Shown here: positions 45,976-54,578 of the stretch, piece after piece
How positions within the stretch are numbered: position 1 is the stretch's first letter
Layout: each line of letters starts with the position of its first letter
Assembly: GCA_009838735.1 (NCBI GenBank)
Contig: VXQZ01000007.1
Span: 27,618 to 91,617, forward strand
Source: Chloroflexota bacterium
GTDB taxonomy: Bacteria; Chloroflexota; Dehalococcoidia; Bin125
Length of the DNA: 64,000 nt
Reading direction: 5' to 3'
The notes under the pieces: generated by a model
Told to the model about the DNA's origin: nothing
Databases searched by the model: none
What the model saw: only the letters and a program-made list of their open reading frames with translations
Translations under genes and position numbers: made by a program

Positions 45976-47873
45976 TGATCGTCCTCCTCGTCCTGGATGT
46001 AGGTGACGGGCGAAGCCGGTTCTTCATCGTCCGCGACGTCAGCCGTGAGCGCGTCCTGCTCGTGCTCGCCGTCGCTGGTTTCCTGAGTGTCGTCCGGATC
46101 GATTCCTGGCGCGGTGTTCCAGTCGCCGGGATTGGCGATGTAGGCGGTCGGCGGGACGCCGAGGTAGGGAAGCACCTGCGCCATCAGGTCCGAGAAGATC
46201 GGCGCGGCCACGATGCCGCCGTAGATCTCGCCCTGCGGACGGTCGATACGGACGAGCACCACCACTCGCGGATCGTTGGCCGGCGCGAATCCGGCGAAGG
46301 ACGCCAGCGACTCACCGACCAGATAGGTGCCGGATTCGACGACGTCGGACGTCCCCGACTTACCGGCGACGGGCCAGCCGTTGACCTGGGCGGGATGCCC
46401 CAGCACGCCATCAACGACGGCCTGCATCATCCAGGTCATGGTGCTGGAGGTCTGACTACTGATGACACGCGTTCCCGTTTGCGGCTCGAAGCGTTGCACG
46501 CCGTCCTCGGTGATCACCGCGGTGACCAGCCGCGGGCGGACCGGTACGCCGCCGCGGGCGATGGTTGCGTATGCCTGCACAATCTGTAACGGCGTGACGG
46601 CGACGCCTTGACCGAACGACGCGGTCGCGAGCTGGGCCGGCGACCAGCGGATATCAGTCGAATCGGTGACGACCCCGCCGATCTCACCGGGAAGGCCCGA
46701 GAGGGTCGAGTCGCCGAAGCCGAACCGGTAGAGATATTCGTAGAACGTGCGGGCGCCCAACTGCTGAGCAACCCAGACCGAACCCGTGTTGAGCGAGCGC
46801 TGAAGCACCTGTGTCATCGTCTGCTCGCCGTGATACGACAGGTCGAAGTTCTTGATCGTTCGGTCGTCGATGACCACGGCGCCTGTGTCGACAAAGGTGG
46901 TGTCGGGCGAAACGATGCCGGCGTCGAGCGCGGCGGCCATTGTGATCACCTTCATGGTGGAACCGGGTTCATAGATGTCCGAGGCCGCCCGCGTACGCAA
47001 CAGGGCCATCGACTCCGGTAGGTCGAGGTCGATGGTCATCGGGTTGTAGGTCGGCAAGGACGCCAGCGCGAGGATGTCGCCATTGCGAGGGTCCATCATG
47101 ATGATGTGCCCGCCCTGCGCATGCCATTGCTCAACGGCGCGGTGGAGCGTCGTCTCGGCCAGCCATTGCAGGTTGCGGTCGATGGTCAGAACGACCGACG
47201 CGCCCTGCTGGTAGGGCCGCTCGGCTCGGGGCCCAAACGGGATCGGTTGGCCGAGTCCGTCAACTTCCTGCACCAGCAAGCCCGCCTCGCCGGCGAGGAC
47301 GCCGTCGAGTTGGTACTCGAGCCCGGCCAGGCCCTGTTCATCGCGGCCAACCAGGCCGATCACCTGCGCTGCCATCGAGCCCTCGATGTACCGCCGAGAG
47401 GAGGTCTTGCGGATTTGCACGCCGTGCAGCGCTTCGGCATGGATCTGCGCGCCGAGCGCATTGGACAGGCCATAGGCAATCAGCGCATCGTGGCCGCCGC
47501 CCGCGTGAGTCTGCGCGGCGAGCGACAGCACGGCGGATTCAGGCGCGCGCAGCAGTTCAGCCAGTCGTCGGGAGGCGTCGGTCGGCTGGAACCCGGAGCG
47601 GGCCCACAGCCTCGTGTCGACATGCACTTCCCAGGCGTCGATCGACGTGGCCAGCGGAAAACCATTGCGGTCGAGGATGGCGCCCCGCGGACCTTTGGTC
47701 TCGATCGCCCAGGTCCGATCCGCCTGCACCTCGTGACGCTCGTGTTCGATCACCTGAATCATGACCAGGCGCACGACCACGACCACCGCGAGTCCGATGA
47801 ACAGGGCGACGACCGCACGCATCCGCCAGGTTGAGACGGATTCAAACCCGCTATCCGACGGCCGACTCGCCAA
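45972..47873 (-). CDS. ftsI: Penicillin-binding protein 2 / FtsI-type transpeptidase
   Basis: The septal peptidoglycan cross-linking enzyme. The 633-residue class B PBP has one N-terminal membrane helix (AVVALFIGLAVVVVVRLVMI), a dimerisation domain with DRNGFPLATSIDAWEVHVD, then a transpeptidase domain with the active Ser in EPGSTMKV (SxxK), SLNTGSVW (SxN) and KSGTS (KSG). The C-terminus has an acidic tail of about 50 residues and no complete PASTA domain. It is coupled to murF by 4 bases and follows ftsL. Confidence 0.95.
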   Translation of the reverse strand: MASRPSDSGFESVSTWRMRAVVALFIGLAVVVVVRLVMIQVIEHERHEVQADRTWAIETKGPRGAILDRNGFPLATSIDAWEVHVDTRLWARSGFQPTDASRRLAELLRAPESAVLSLAAQTHAGGGHDALIAYGLSNALGAQIHAEALHGVQIRKTSSRRYIEGSMAAQVIGLVGRDEQGLAGLEYQLDGVLAGEAGLLVQEVDGLGQPIPFGPRAERPYQQGASVVLTIDRNLQWLAETTLHRAVEQWHAQGGHIIMMDPRNGDILALASLPTYNPMTIDLDLPESMALLRTRAASDIYEPGSTMKVITMAAALDAGIVSPDTTFVDTGAVVIDDRTIKNFDLSYHGEQTMTQVLQRSLNTGSVWVAQQLGARTFYEYLYRFGFGDSTLSGLPGEIGGVVTDSTDIRWSPAQLATASFGQGVAVTPLQIVQAYATIARGGVPVRPRLVTAVITEDGVQRFEPQTGTRVISSQTSSTMTWMMQAVVDGVLGHPAQVNGWPVAGKSGTSDVVESGTYLVGESLASFAGFAPANDPRVVVLVRIDRPQGEIYGGIVAAPIFSDLMAQVLPYLGVPPTAYIANPGDWNTAPGIDPDDTQETSDGEHEQDALTADVADDEEPASPVTYIQDEEDDQ

Positions 47874-47898
47874 CGCATCGCCCTTTCGTCGTCGTCAT

Positions 47899-48456
47899 CT
47901 AGTCGATGATCAGAACGTCGAACATCGCGCCCATGACCGACTGACTGTCCATCGGCGTCGAGACAGTGGCAGCGCCGTTCGTCCGTTGGTCGGGTGGCAA
48001 GAATCTGGAAGGCAGGACTCGAGCTGGGGGCGGCTGCTGGACTTCGAGCACGATGGTCGGTCGCGCGGGAACCATGTTCAGTCGCTCCTCAGCCTGCTGC
48101 TTCACTCGAGCCAATGAACCGAGCTGACCGATGTGCGCGGCCAGCGAGCGGATCTCCGATCGCAGCCGTTCACGCTCGGCCTCGAGGATTCGCAGCTCCG
48201 TGCCGCTCTCGGTCACGCTGGAAACGCGGATGACGGGAAGCGTCGCGGCAATGCAGAGTCCGAACACCGCCAGCCAGGCCCAGGCCGGCATGCGGCCGGT
48301 GTAGCGTGGCCGGCGCGGAAGGATTGGTCGAGGTTGGGCGTGATGCGAGTCACTGGCTGCAGAAATGGGTAGCGACGCATCGAGCGTCGTGCCTGGCTTG
48401 GCCGTTGTCATTTGAACGCCGATAGCCGGACGGATGTTCCCCCGCTCCGCTGCCAT
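47899..48456 (-). CDS. ftsL: Cell division protein FtsL-like (septum formation initiator type)
   Basis: A small bitopic membrane protein in the FtsL position between rsmH and ftsI. It has a disordered Pro-rich N-tail, one membrane helix (WAWLAVFGLCIAATLPVI), and a coiled-coil ELRILEAERERLRSEIRSLA followed by a Pro-rich tail. FtsL sequences diverge widely, so the name rests on topology and position. Neither candidate start (ATG 48456 or ATG 48411) has a clear ribosome-binding site. Confidence 0.75.
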   Translation of the reverse strand: MAAERGNIRPAIGVQMTTAKPGTTLDASLPISAASDSHHAQPRPILPRRPRYTGRMPAWAWLAVFGLCIAATLPVIRVSSVTESGTELRILEAERERLRSEIRSLAAHIGQLGSLARVKQQAEERLNMVPARPTIVLEVQQPPPARVLPSRFLPPDQRTNGAATVSTPMDSQSVMGAMFDVLIID

Positions 48457-48808
48457 CGCGCTTGCAAATCGCTTGCGGATGATTTACTGAAAAGTGCGCG
48501 GCGATGGCTCCAACCGCGGAATTGGGTCGTAGAGTGAAATGCAGACCCCTGCGTTGGGGGTCGGAATGCTCGGCAATCGTTGAGCGGATCGTGCGCGCAG
48601 ACAGGGGGACGTGGTTCACGCTCGCCATGGCCCAGGGCCAAGGACAACCGTGTTCCAGTGGTTTGGCGGCGGGGCTTCTCCTTCACTGTTGTGGTTAGTT
48701 GGTAGTCCCCTGCACACGATCCGCTCAACGATCTCCGAGCGGTGCTGATTCTCGATCGGCGCTCCTGTTCCTTTTGCGTTCCGGGTGTTTGAGATTGGGT
48801 GCGAGACA
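48457..48808. other. 352-base gap inside the division cluster (rsmH-ftsL)
   Basis: This is the only long non-coding gap in the otherwise overlapping dcw run. Minus-strand open frames exist but have no ribosome-binding site, family resemblance or typical composition. It contains a long inverted repeat (separate entry) and a small GC-rich hairpin GACCCC/GGGGTC at about 48544-48562. It may hold a promoter or attenuator for ftsL and ftsI. I cannot identify a -35/-10 pair. Confidence 0.5.
48568..48740. repeat. Inverted repeat with 26-base arms and 121-base loop
   Basis: The left arm at 48568-48593 and the right arm at 48715-48740 are complementary at 24 of 26 positions, including an uninterrupted 18-base core, ATCGTTGAGCGGATCGTG. 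The loop is 121 bases. There are no flanking direct repeats that I can recognise and no coding capacity, so it is either a structured leader in the dcw transcript or a small mobile-element remnant. Confidence 0.75.
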
Positions 48809-49708
48809 TCAAATCGCCTCCGCAGCCCGTAGCCGCGCGCTGCGCGCTCGTGGATTCCGCTCCGATTCCGTCCGGGACGGCCGCATCACCCGACGAGTCA
48901 GCGTGCGGAACGCCGGCTCACTTCCCGACGATTGCTCGCGCAGGAACTGCTTGACGATCCGGTCTTCGAGCGAGTGGAAGGCAATCACCACCAGTCGTCC
49001 GCCGATACGCAGCAGACCGCGCACCTGAGCAAGGAATGCTGCCAACCGCTCGAGTTCGCGGTTGACCTCAAGTCGAATCGCCTGGAACACGCGCGTGGCA
49101 GGATGCATGCGGGCGCCTGGACGGATTCCGACGGCGTTGACCACGCAATGGGCCAGTTGGGTCGTGGTTTCGATCGGGCGCTGGCGGACGATCGAGCGAG
49201 CGATCCGTCGTGAGCGACGTTCTTCGCCATAGTCGTAGATCAGGTTGGCCAGCTCCTCGGCGGTCCACTCATTCACGATCTGATTCGCCGAGACAGTCTG
49301 CGCATCGTCCGACGGGCCCAGTCGCATGTCGAGCGGCCCCTCGGCCTGAAACGAGAATCCGCGTTCAGAGCTGTCGAGCTGCAGGGAAGAGAGGCCGAGA
49401 TCGCAGAGCACGCCGTCGAACGGCGTCAATCCTGCATCCGTCGCCGCACGTGGAGCAGCGTCGAGCCAGGCCCGGCGCAACTGCACGCGATCCCCGAACC
49501 GAAGCAGCCGATTGGCCGATCGGGCGAGCGCGTCAGGATCGGCGTCGGTGCCCAGCAGTCTTCCGTCTGGGTCCGACGCACCGAGAATCGCTTCGGCGTG
49601 ACCGCCGAGGCCGACAGTCGCGTCGAGGAAGCACTTGCCCTTCTCGACGTTCAGGAGATCGAGCGCCTCCTCAAGCATGACCGGATTGTGGATTGAGGAG
49701 GACGTCAT
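48809..49708 (-). CDS. rsmH: 16S rRNA (cytosine-1402-N4)-methyltransferase
   Basis: RsmH (MraW) methylates C1402 of 16S rRNA with SAM. The 299-residue protein begins HNPVMLEEALDLL, has FLDATVGLGGHAEAIL (SAM site), GVLCDLGLSSLQLDSSERGFSF, GPLDMRLG, ATRVFQAIRLEVNRELE and VIAFHSLEDRIVKQFLRE. The ATG at 49708 overlaps the mraZ stop (ATGA). The frame stays open upstream through mraZ, but that part is not coding. Confidence 0.97.
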   Translation of the reverse strand: MTSSSIHNPVMLEEALDLLNVEKGKCFLDATVGLGGHAEAILGASDPDGRLLGTDADPDALARSANRLLRFGDRVQLRRAWLDAAPRAATDAGLTPFDGVLCDLGLSSLQLDSSERGFSFQAEGPLDMRLGPSDDAQTVSANQIVNEWTAEELANLIYDYGEERRSRRIARSIVRQRPIETTTQLAHCVVNAVGIRPGARMHPATRVFQAIRLEVNRELERLAAFLAQVRGLLRIGGRLVVIAFHSLEDRIVKQFLREQSSGSEPAFRTLTRRVMRPSRTESERNPRARSARLRAAEAI

Positions 49709-50175
49709 GACGACCCCTCGCTGTTGCTCGATGGCTCGAGGCTGTCGGCAAGCGCCTGTAGCAATTCCCCGTATGACTCGTCGATTTCCGCTTGTTCCGA
49801 GTGCCACGCCTCTGAGTTCCAGATCTCGAGATACTCGCCCATGCCAACGATCGTCGTGTCGCCGGTAATGCTTCGTTCCTCGCGCATCTGGGGCGGGATC
49901 AGGATTCGACCTTGACGGTCGGTCTCGACGCGGCGCACGCGTCCGAAGAAGCTGCGCGCGAGCCGTCGCGCTGCAGGGCGCAGCTTGTCGTTCACGGTGC
50001 GGATCTGCTTCTCGGCCTGGTATGCCTCCGGCGTGTAGAGCTCGAGCTGGCCCTCGGGTCCGGGCAGCAGATATCCGCCGTGCTCGAACAGCCCGCGATA
50101 GGCAGAGGGAATCGCCAGACGACCACGGTCGTCCAGACGATGTTCGTATTCCCCGGTGAAGTCGACCGTCGCCAC
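49705..50175 (-). CDS. mraZ: Transcriptional regulator MraZ
   Basis: MraZ is a DNA-binding protein with two SpoVT/AbrB-like halves that controls its own dcw operon. The 156-residue protein has FTGEYEHRLDDRGRLAIPSAYR and the second half RVETDRQGRILIPPQMR, the two conserved DxxGR-IP motifs. Start is GTG at 50175 with AGGGG upstream. It heads the ~18.5-kb minus-strand run, and two TGGG repeats at a 10-base period lie about 50 bases upstream. Confidence 0.96.
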   Translation of the reverse strand: MATVDFTGEYEHRLDDRGRLAIPSAYRGLFEHGGYLLPGPEGQLELYTPEAYQAEKQIRTVNDKLRPAARRLARSFFGRVRRVETDRQGRILIPPQMREERSITGDTTIVGMGEYLEIWNSEAWHSEQAEIDESYGELLQALADSLEPSSNSEGSS

Positions 50176-50219
50176 GTGAGAAACCCCTGTTGCTCTCTGT
50201 AGTCAACCTATGTCGCCTG

Positions 50220-50240
50220 CCCCACTTTTCCCCATTTCTG
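50220..50240 (-). promoter_or_regulatory. Candidate MraZ operator
   Basis: On the minus strand the sequence reads TGGGGAAAAGTGGGG, two TGGGG units with a 10-base period (TGGG complements at 50231-50234 and 50221-50224), 46 to 60 bases before the mraZ start. MraZ is known to bind TGGGN-type direct repeats with this period upstream of its own gene. A third perfect unit is not visible. A palindromic CCCCAGAAATGGGG overlaps the upstream unit. Confidence 0.55.
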
Positions 50241-50444
50241 GGGACACCTCGCACTCTAATCACATAAGGACAGGGATTTCAAGACCATAATCAGGGAAAT
50301 CACGCCCAGTTCCTGGATCTGGAGCAACTCGTCTGCTTGCCAGGCGCGAGTTGGAGCCAGAAGCCTCCCCAAGCTGGCAGTTCTGGTGGATAATGTGGAT
50401 AGATTGCCCAGGTACTCCAAGAAGATCCTGATAGAACGCCAGCC

Positions 50445-50930
50445 ATGAATGAGAAACCATCCGCTGCAGTGCTCACGCTTTCCGATCAGGGGGCAGCGGG
50501 TCGTCGTGAGGACACGTCGGGACCCGCGATCCGCAAACGACTGGCAGAACTGGGGATCGCGATCGCTGACGACGCGATTCAGTCGGATGATTCCGATGCA
50601 ATCGTGGCGCGCTTGCGGGAATGGGTCGCGCAGGGGCTGGATCTGATCGTGACCACAGGTGGCACGGGCTTCGGCCCTCGGGACAACACGCCTGAGGCCA
50701 CCAGACGCGTGATCGAACGTGAAGCGCCGGGATTGTCAGAACTGATGCGTGCGGAGGGGTTGAGCAAGACGCCAATGGCGGCCTTGTCGCGAGGCATTTG
50801 CGGAATCGCAGGCGGCACGCTGATCATCAATCTGCCCGGATCGGAACGGGCGGTCCGGGAAAACCTGGATGCCCTGGCTCCCGTCCTGCCGCACGCGCTG
50901 CAATTGATAGCCGGAGACACTGAACATTAG
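50445..50930 (+). CDS. Molybdopterin adenylyltransferase-like protein (MogA/MoaB family)
   Basis: A 161-residue MogA/MoaB-fold protein that would adenylylate molybdopterin before metal insertion. It has AVLTLSDQGAAGRREDTSGPAI, IVTTGGTGFGPRDNTPEATRRVIERE (the TGGTG motif and catalytic Asp region), and AGGTLIINLPGSERAVRENL. MogA and MoaB cannot be separated by eye. No other molybdenum cofactor gene is in the window. It diverges from mraZ across 269 bases. Confidence 0.88.
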   Translation: MNEKPSAAVLTLSDQGAAGRREDTSGPAIRKRLAELGIAIADDAIQSDDSDAIVARLREWVAQGLDLIVTTGGTGFGPRDNTPEATRRVIEREAPGLSELMRAEGLSKTPMAALSRGICGIAGGTLIINLPGSERAVRENLDALAPVLPHALQLIAGDTEH

Positions 50931-50957
50931 GCGCTAAGACCGGTAGCCTGCCGCGCC

Positions 50958-50970
50958 TACACTGAGAACG
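50958..50970 (+). promoter_or_regulatory. Candidate -10 element for leaderless transcription of the radical SAM gene
   Basis: TACACT (50958-50963) is followed by 7 bases and the ATG at 50971. No Shine-Dalgarno sequence is seen. The context CCTACACTGA also occurs in the ferritin-like gene's upstream region near 23335, where it is about 55 bases from the start codon. Confidence 0.4.
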
Positions 50971-52722
50971 ATGGCTCAACGTACGATCGCCCGCAACATC
51001 GCCGCAGCCCGTCAACGGCTGGCCGCAGAATCCGGGGCCGTGCTCAAGGATTGGGGCGGACGGTTACCGGTCGCGCTTGTCTATCCCAACAGCTACTACC
51101 TGGGCATGTCCAACCTGGGCCTGCAAACGATCTATGGCTTGCTCAACCGGCGAGCGGAGATCGTCTGCGAGCGGGCCTTCTACGACCCGCCCCACAAGTC
51201 GGAACGCGGCGATGACTCGTCGCTGGGACCAGTCACGATCGAGTCCCAACGGCCCTTGGCGGATTTTCCCGTCGTCGCCTACACGCTGACCTACGAGATT
51301 GACTACTACCACGTCGTTCGTTCGCTCCAGGCGGCGCAGATTGAGCCGCTCAGCATCAACCGAGACGACGGCGATCCACTGATCATCGCCGGCGGCGCAG
51401 CGGTGATCACGAATCCACTTCCGCTGGCCGACTGCTTCGACGCCTTTGTCATCGGCGAAGCCGAGCCGATTCTCGATCAGCTCATCGAGACATTGAGTGA
51501 GTACGCCTACAGCCCGCGAGCCGATCAGCTCGATGCTCTCGCCAGAATTCCTGGTGTGTTTGTCCCGGCGCTGGGGGCCGGCTCGGGCGTCGAACGCCAG
51601 TGGGTTCGAGACATCTCAACAACCGAGGCGATGTCACTGGTCCTGACCGACGAGACCGAGTTCAACCAGATGACGTTGATCGAGGCGGCTCGCGGTTGCG
51701 GTCGCGGCTGTCGATTCTGCATTGCCGGGTACGTCTTCAGGCCGCCTCGCTATCGGCCACTGGAGTCGCTGCTCAACCAGGTCGAGACAGGCCTCGAGCG
51801 CAGTAACCGGGTCGGTCTGCTGGGAGCGGCCGTGGCCGACCATCCGCAGCTCGCGGAGCTGGCAGTCCAGGCGGATCGTCTGGGCGGCCGGGTTTCCGTG
51901 TCCTCGCTCAGGGTCGACAACCTGGCGCCCGAACTGCTCGACGTATTGTCCCGCGGCGGGACGCGAACCGTGACCCTGGCGCCAGAAGCAGGCTCCGAGC
52001 GCATGCGCCAACGGATCAACAAAGCCGTGTCGGAGGAACAGATCATCGAGGCGGCGGACAAGGTCGGCGCAGCCGCGATGAACCGGCTCAAGCTGTATTT
52101 CATGATCGGGCTGCCAGACGAAGAGGATGAAGACGTTGAAGCGATGGCGCACCTGGGGGTTGCCGTGAAGCAGCGCCTCGACGCGCATGGACACGGGACC
52201 GAGCTGGTCATGTCGGTCGGGCCCCTCGTCCCGAAACCGGCGACGGCGTATCAAGAACTGGTCCAGTCCGACGCCGGCCTGGTCAAACACCGACAGCAGA
52301 TACTGCAATCGGCATTCCGCAAGACGGGCATCCGGCTGCGCGGCGACAGTCCGACCTGGGCGCGGATTGACGACATCTGTTCGCGCTCCGATCAGCGCCT
52401 GGCGCATGCGATCCTCGAGATGGAAGCCCCCTCGGCACGTGAGTGGATGCGCACCGCTGGCGAGTGGAATCTTGACGGACCATTGCCCTGGGGCAGCGGA
52501 CCGGGCCCATGGTCGGCGGTAGAGACCGGCATCACCGCGCGGTTCTTCGAGCGTGAGTTGTCGAAGCACCGGCGCGAAAAGTCGACGATCGCGTGTCCGC
52601 CTCCCGAGATCGGCTGCAACATGTGCGGCGTCTGCGGCGGCAACGAGATTCCTTCGTACACACCCACGTTGCCTCTCGGCGATCAGAGCGTCGTGCCCCT
52701 TGAAGCGGTGGCCGGAGTCTGA
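50971..52722 (+). CDS. B12-binding-type radical SAM protein (TIGR03960-like)
   Basis: A 583-residue radical SAM enzyme. The N-terminal part (PVALVYPNSYYLGMSNLGLQTIYGLLN) resembles a cobalamin-binding-like Rossmann domain. The radical SAM core has CGRGCRFCIAGYVFRPPRYR with a CX3CX2C cluster motif around residue 247, and VSVSSLRVDNLAPELL. A C-terminal Cys-rich segment, IGCNMCGVCGG, may hold another metal. This family of uncharacterised radical SAM proteins is often found near rng or ribosomal genes. Its function is unknown. It is followed one base later by yggS. Confidence 0.85.
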   Translation: MAQRTIARNIAAARQRLAAESGAVLKDWGGRLPVALVYPNSYYLGMSNLGLQTIYGLLNRRAEIVCERAFYDPPHKSERGDDSSLGPVTIESQRPLADFPVVAYTLTYEIDYYHVVRSLQAAQIEPLSINRDDGDPLIIAGGAAVITNPLPLADCFDAFVIGEAEPILDQLIETLSEYAYSPRADQLDALARIPGVFVPALGAGSGVERQWVRDISTTEAMSLVLTDETEFNQMTLIEAARGCGRGCRFCIAGYVFRPPRYRPLESLLNQVETGLERSNRVGLLGAAVADHPQLAELAVQADRLGGRVSVSSLRVDNLAPELLDVLSRGGTRTVTLAPEAGSERMRQRINKAVSEEQIIEAADKVGAAAMNRLKLYFMIGLPDEEDEDVEAMAHLGVAVKQRLDAHGHGTELVMSVGPLVPKPATAYQELVQSDAGLVKHRQQILQSAFRKTGIRLRGDSPTWARIDDICSRSDQRLAHAILEMEAPSAREWMRTAGEWNLDGPLPWGSGPGPWSAVETGITARFFERELSKHRREKSTIACPPPEIGCNMCGVCGGNEIPSYTPTLPLGDQSVVPLEAVAGV

Positions 52723-52723
52723 G

Positions 52724-53395
52724 GTGTCCGTCGCGGCCAATCTCGATCGGGTCAGGCAGCGGATCGTCGACGCCTGCGCCCGGGCTGGCCGCGAGCCATC
52801 TCAGGTCACCCTGATCGCGGTGTCCAAGTCCTTCCCATTCGCCTCAATTGCAGAAGCCGCGGCATGCGGGCATCGGCAGTTTGGTGAGAACCGGGTGCAG
52901 GAAGGTCTGACCAAGATCGAACAGACCGCGCAGCTCGAAGCGGAGATCAACATCCATTTGATTGGACATCTGCAGCGCAACAAGGCACGCCATGCAGGCA
53001 GCTTCGCCTCGGTCCAGTCGGTTGACACTGTGAGATTGGCCGAGGCGATCTCGCGCCGGCTTGATCGCGAACTGCCGATCCTGCTCGAGGTCAACGTTGG
53101 ACAGGAGGCCACGAAGCATGGCTTCATGGTCGAGGAAGTGCCGAGGGCCTTCGAACAAATCCGGGCGTTGCCACGCCTTCGCGTCGACGGTCTGATGACG
53201 GTGGCGCCCGAGGTCGTGGACCCTGAGGATGTCCGTCCGGTGTTCGACGCGCTGCGCCGTCAAGCTGAGCAGTTGCATCTTTCTGAACTCAGCATGGGCA
53301 TGACCAACGATTACGCTGTAGCCATCGAGGAAGGCTCCACGATGGTCAGGATCGGACGCGCCATATTCGGTGACCGGCCGGAGGCCGGAGGATGA
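52724..53395 (+). CDS. PLP homeostasis protein (YggS/PROSC family)
   Basis: A 223-residue PLP-binding TIM-barrel protein of the YggS family, which binds PLP without a catalytic domain and helps keep vitamin B6 pools balanced. It has LIAVSKSFPF, with the PLP lysine, GENRVQEGLTKIE, HLIGHLQRNKARHA, and SELSMGMTNDYAVAIEEGSTMVRIGRAIFG. The GTG at 52724 has GGAG 6 bases upstream. A longer frame inside the radical SAM gene is not credible. Next to proC, as in many genomes. Confidence 0.93.
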   Translation: MSVAANLDRVRQRIVDACARAGREPSQVTLIAVSKSFPFASIAEAAACGHRQFGENRVQEGLTKIEQTAQLEAEINIHLIGHLQRNKARHAGSFASVQSVDTVRLAEAISRRLDRELPILLEVNVGQEATKHGFMVEEVPRAFEQIRALPRLRVDGLMTVAPEVVDPEDVRPVFDALRRQAEQLHLSELSMGMTNDYAVAIEEGSTMVRIGRAIFGDRPEAGG

Positions 53396-54192
53396 CGAAG
53401 ATCGCCGTTGTCGGCGGCGGGACGATGGGCGTCACGTTCATCCGGGCGGTGACCAACTCCGGGATCGTCGATCTGTCCGATCTTGCCGTCTGCGAGATCG
53501 TTCCCGAGCGCCGTGAGTGGTTGGCGGCCGAGTTTGATGGCCTGTGCGTGACCGGAGATCTGGCAGAGGCCGTCGACCTGCGCGACGCCATATACCTCTC
53601 GGTCAAACCGCAGGATCTGAGCACGTTGGCCCGCGACAGTGGAGCGCAGTCGCGGCTCCTGATTTCCATCCTCGCCGGCTCTACGATCAGGGAAGTACAA
53701 GCGTCAACAGGGGCTGAACGGATCATTCGCGCAATGCCCAACACGCCGGCGCAAATCGGCAAGGGGTTTACTGCCTGGACAGCCACGGACGGCGTCACCG
53801 CGGAGGAACGCCAGCTCGTCAGCCGCTTGCTCGACGCCATGGGCGAGCAGTTGTACGTCGCTGATGAGTCGACCATCGACAAGATCACGGCGGTTTCGGG
53901 CAGTGGACCGGCATACGTGTTCCTGATCATCGAGGCCATGATTAACGCGGCGGTCAACATTGGCCTGCGTCCGGACGACGCACGTCGGATGGTGCTGCAG
54001 ACCGTGATCGGATCGAGCGAGTTTGCTCAGCTCTCTGGTGAGCACCTGGCGACGCTCAAGGATATGGTGACATCACCGGGCGGCACGACGGCAGCCGGGC
54101 TTCAGGTGCTTGAGCAGCGCGCCGTGCGATCGGCATTGATCGACGCCGTTGCCGCCGCGCACCGGCGGGCCGAGGAACTGGGTCGGCAATGA
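53392..54192 (+). CDS. proC: Pyrroline-5-carboxylate reductase
   Basis: ProC reduces pyrroline-5-carboxylate to proline with NAD(P)H. The 266-residue protein starts KIAVVGGGTMGVTFIRA (Rossmann), has AIYLSVKPQDL, RAMPNTPAQIGKGFTAW, and the signature ITAVSGSGPAYVFLIIEAM followed by MVTSPGGTTAAGLQVLE. It overlaps yggS by 4 bases. Confidence 0.96.
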   Translation: MTKIAVVGGGTMGVTFIRAVTNSGIVDLSDLAVCEIVPERREWLAAEFDGLCVTGDLAEAVDLRDAIYLSVKPQDLSTLARDSGAQSRLLISILAGSTIREVQASTGAERIIRAMPNTPAQIGKGFTAWTATDGVTAEERQLVSRLLDAMGEQLYVADESTIDKITAVSGSGPAYVFLIIEAMINAAVNIGLRPDDARRMVLQTVIGSSEFAQLSGEHLATLKDMVTSPGGTTAAGLQVLEQRAVRSALIDAVAAAHRRAEELGRQ

Positions 54193-54455
54193 GCGAAGTC
54201 CTGTTCGTCATCGGCACGGTGATCCACATCTATTCCTTCATTCTCCTGGGCCGGGTGCTGATGAGCTGGATCCCGATGTTCACCAATCGACCCCTCGATC
54301 CGTCGAATCCCTTGGTCAAGATTCTGTTGGATGTCACCGAGCCGGTTCTCGCTCCGCTGCGGCGATACCTGATGATCGGAATGATCGACCTATCGCCTCT
54401 GGTCGCACTGATCGGGCTGCAGATCCTCGGCAACGCGATCCTGAGCAGCGCCTGA
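54189..54455 (+). CDS. YggT family membrane protein
   Basis: An 88-residue polytopic protein with two hydrophobic helices and the central conserved WIPMFTNRPLDPSNPLVKILLDVTEPVLAPLRR, the YggT signature. It is thought to help in membrane or division-site organisation. The exact role is unsettled. It overlaps proC by 4 bases, the order yggS-proC-yggT being very common. Confidence 0.93.
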   Translation: MSEVLFVIGTVIHIYSFILLGRVLMSWIPMFTNRPLDPSNPLVKILLDVTEPVLAPLRRYLMIGMIDLSPLVALIGLQILGNAILSSA

Positions 54456-54463
54456 TTCGCCTC

Positions 54464-54525
54464 GAACCTCGTCCGTCTGGTTCTTAGAACGTTTGCTTGA
54501 CATTGAGCCGACCCTTCGGTAGCGT
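54464..54525 (+). promoter_or_regulatory. recA: recA promoter with palindromic operator candidate
   Basis: TTGACA (54497-54502), a 17-base spacer and TAGCGT (54520-54525) form a promoter-like pair. Just upstream lies the perfect palindrome GTTCTTAGAAC (54480-54490), with a further GAACC at 54464-54468. GAAC/GTTC half-sites are the building blocks of LexA boxes in many Gram-positive-type bacteria, so this is a possible SOS operator. The orientation, GTTC first, is not the classical CGAACN4GTTCG. Confidence 0.5.
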
Positions 54526-54578
54526 GCGCAGCACGGACGTTCGCACTCCCGGCAGCGTCCACGGAGAGAGCGCATATT

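Noticed and set aside
48408..48812. Minus-strand open frame in the rsmH-ftsL gap
   Set aside because: It overlaps the ftsL coding end and has no ribosome-binding site, hydrophobic segment or family. It crosses the inverted repeat.
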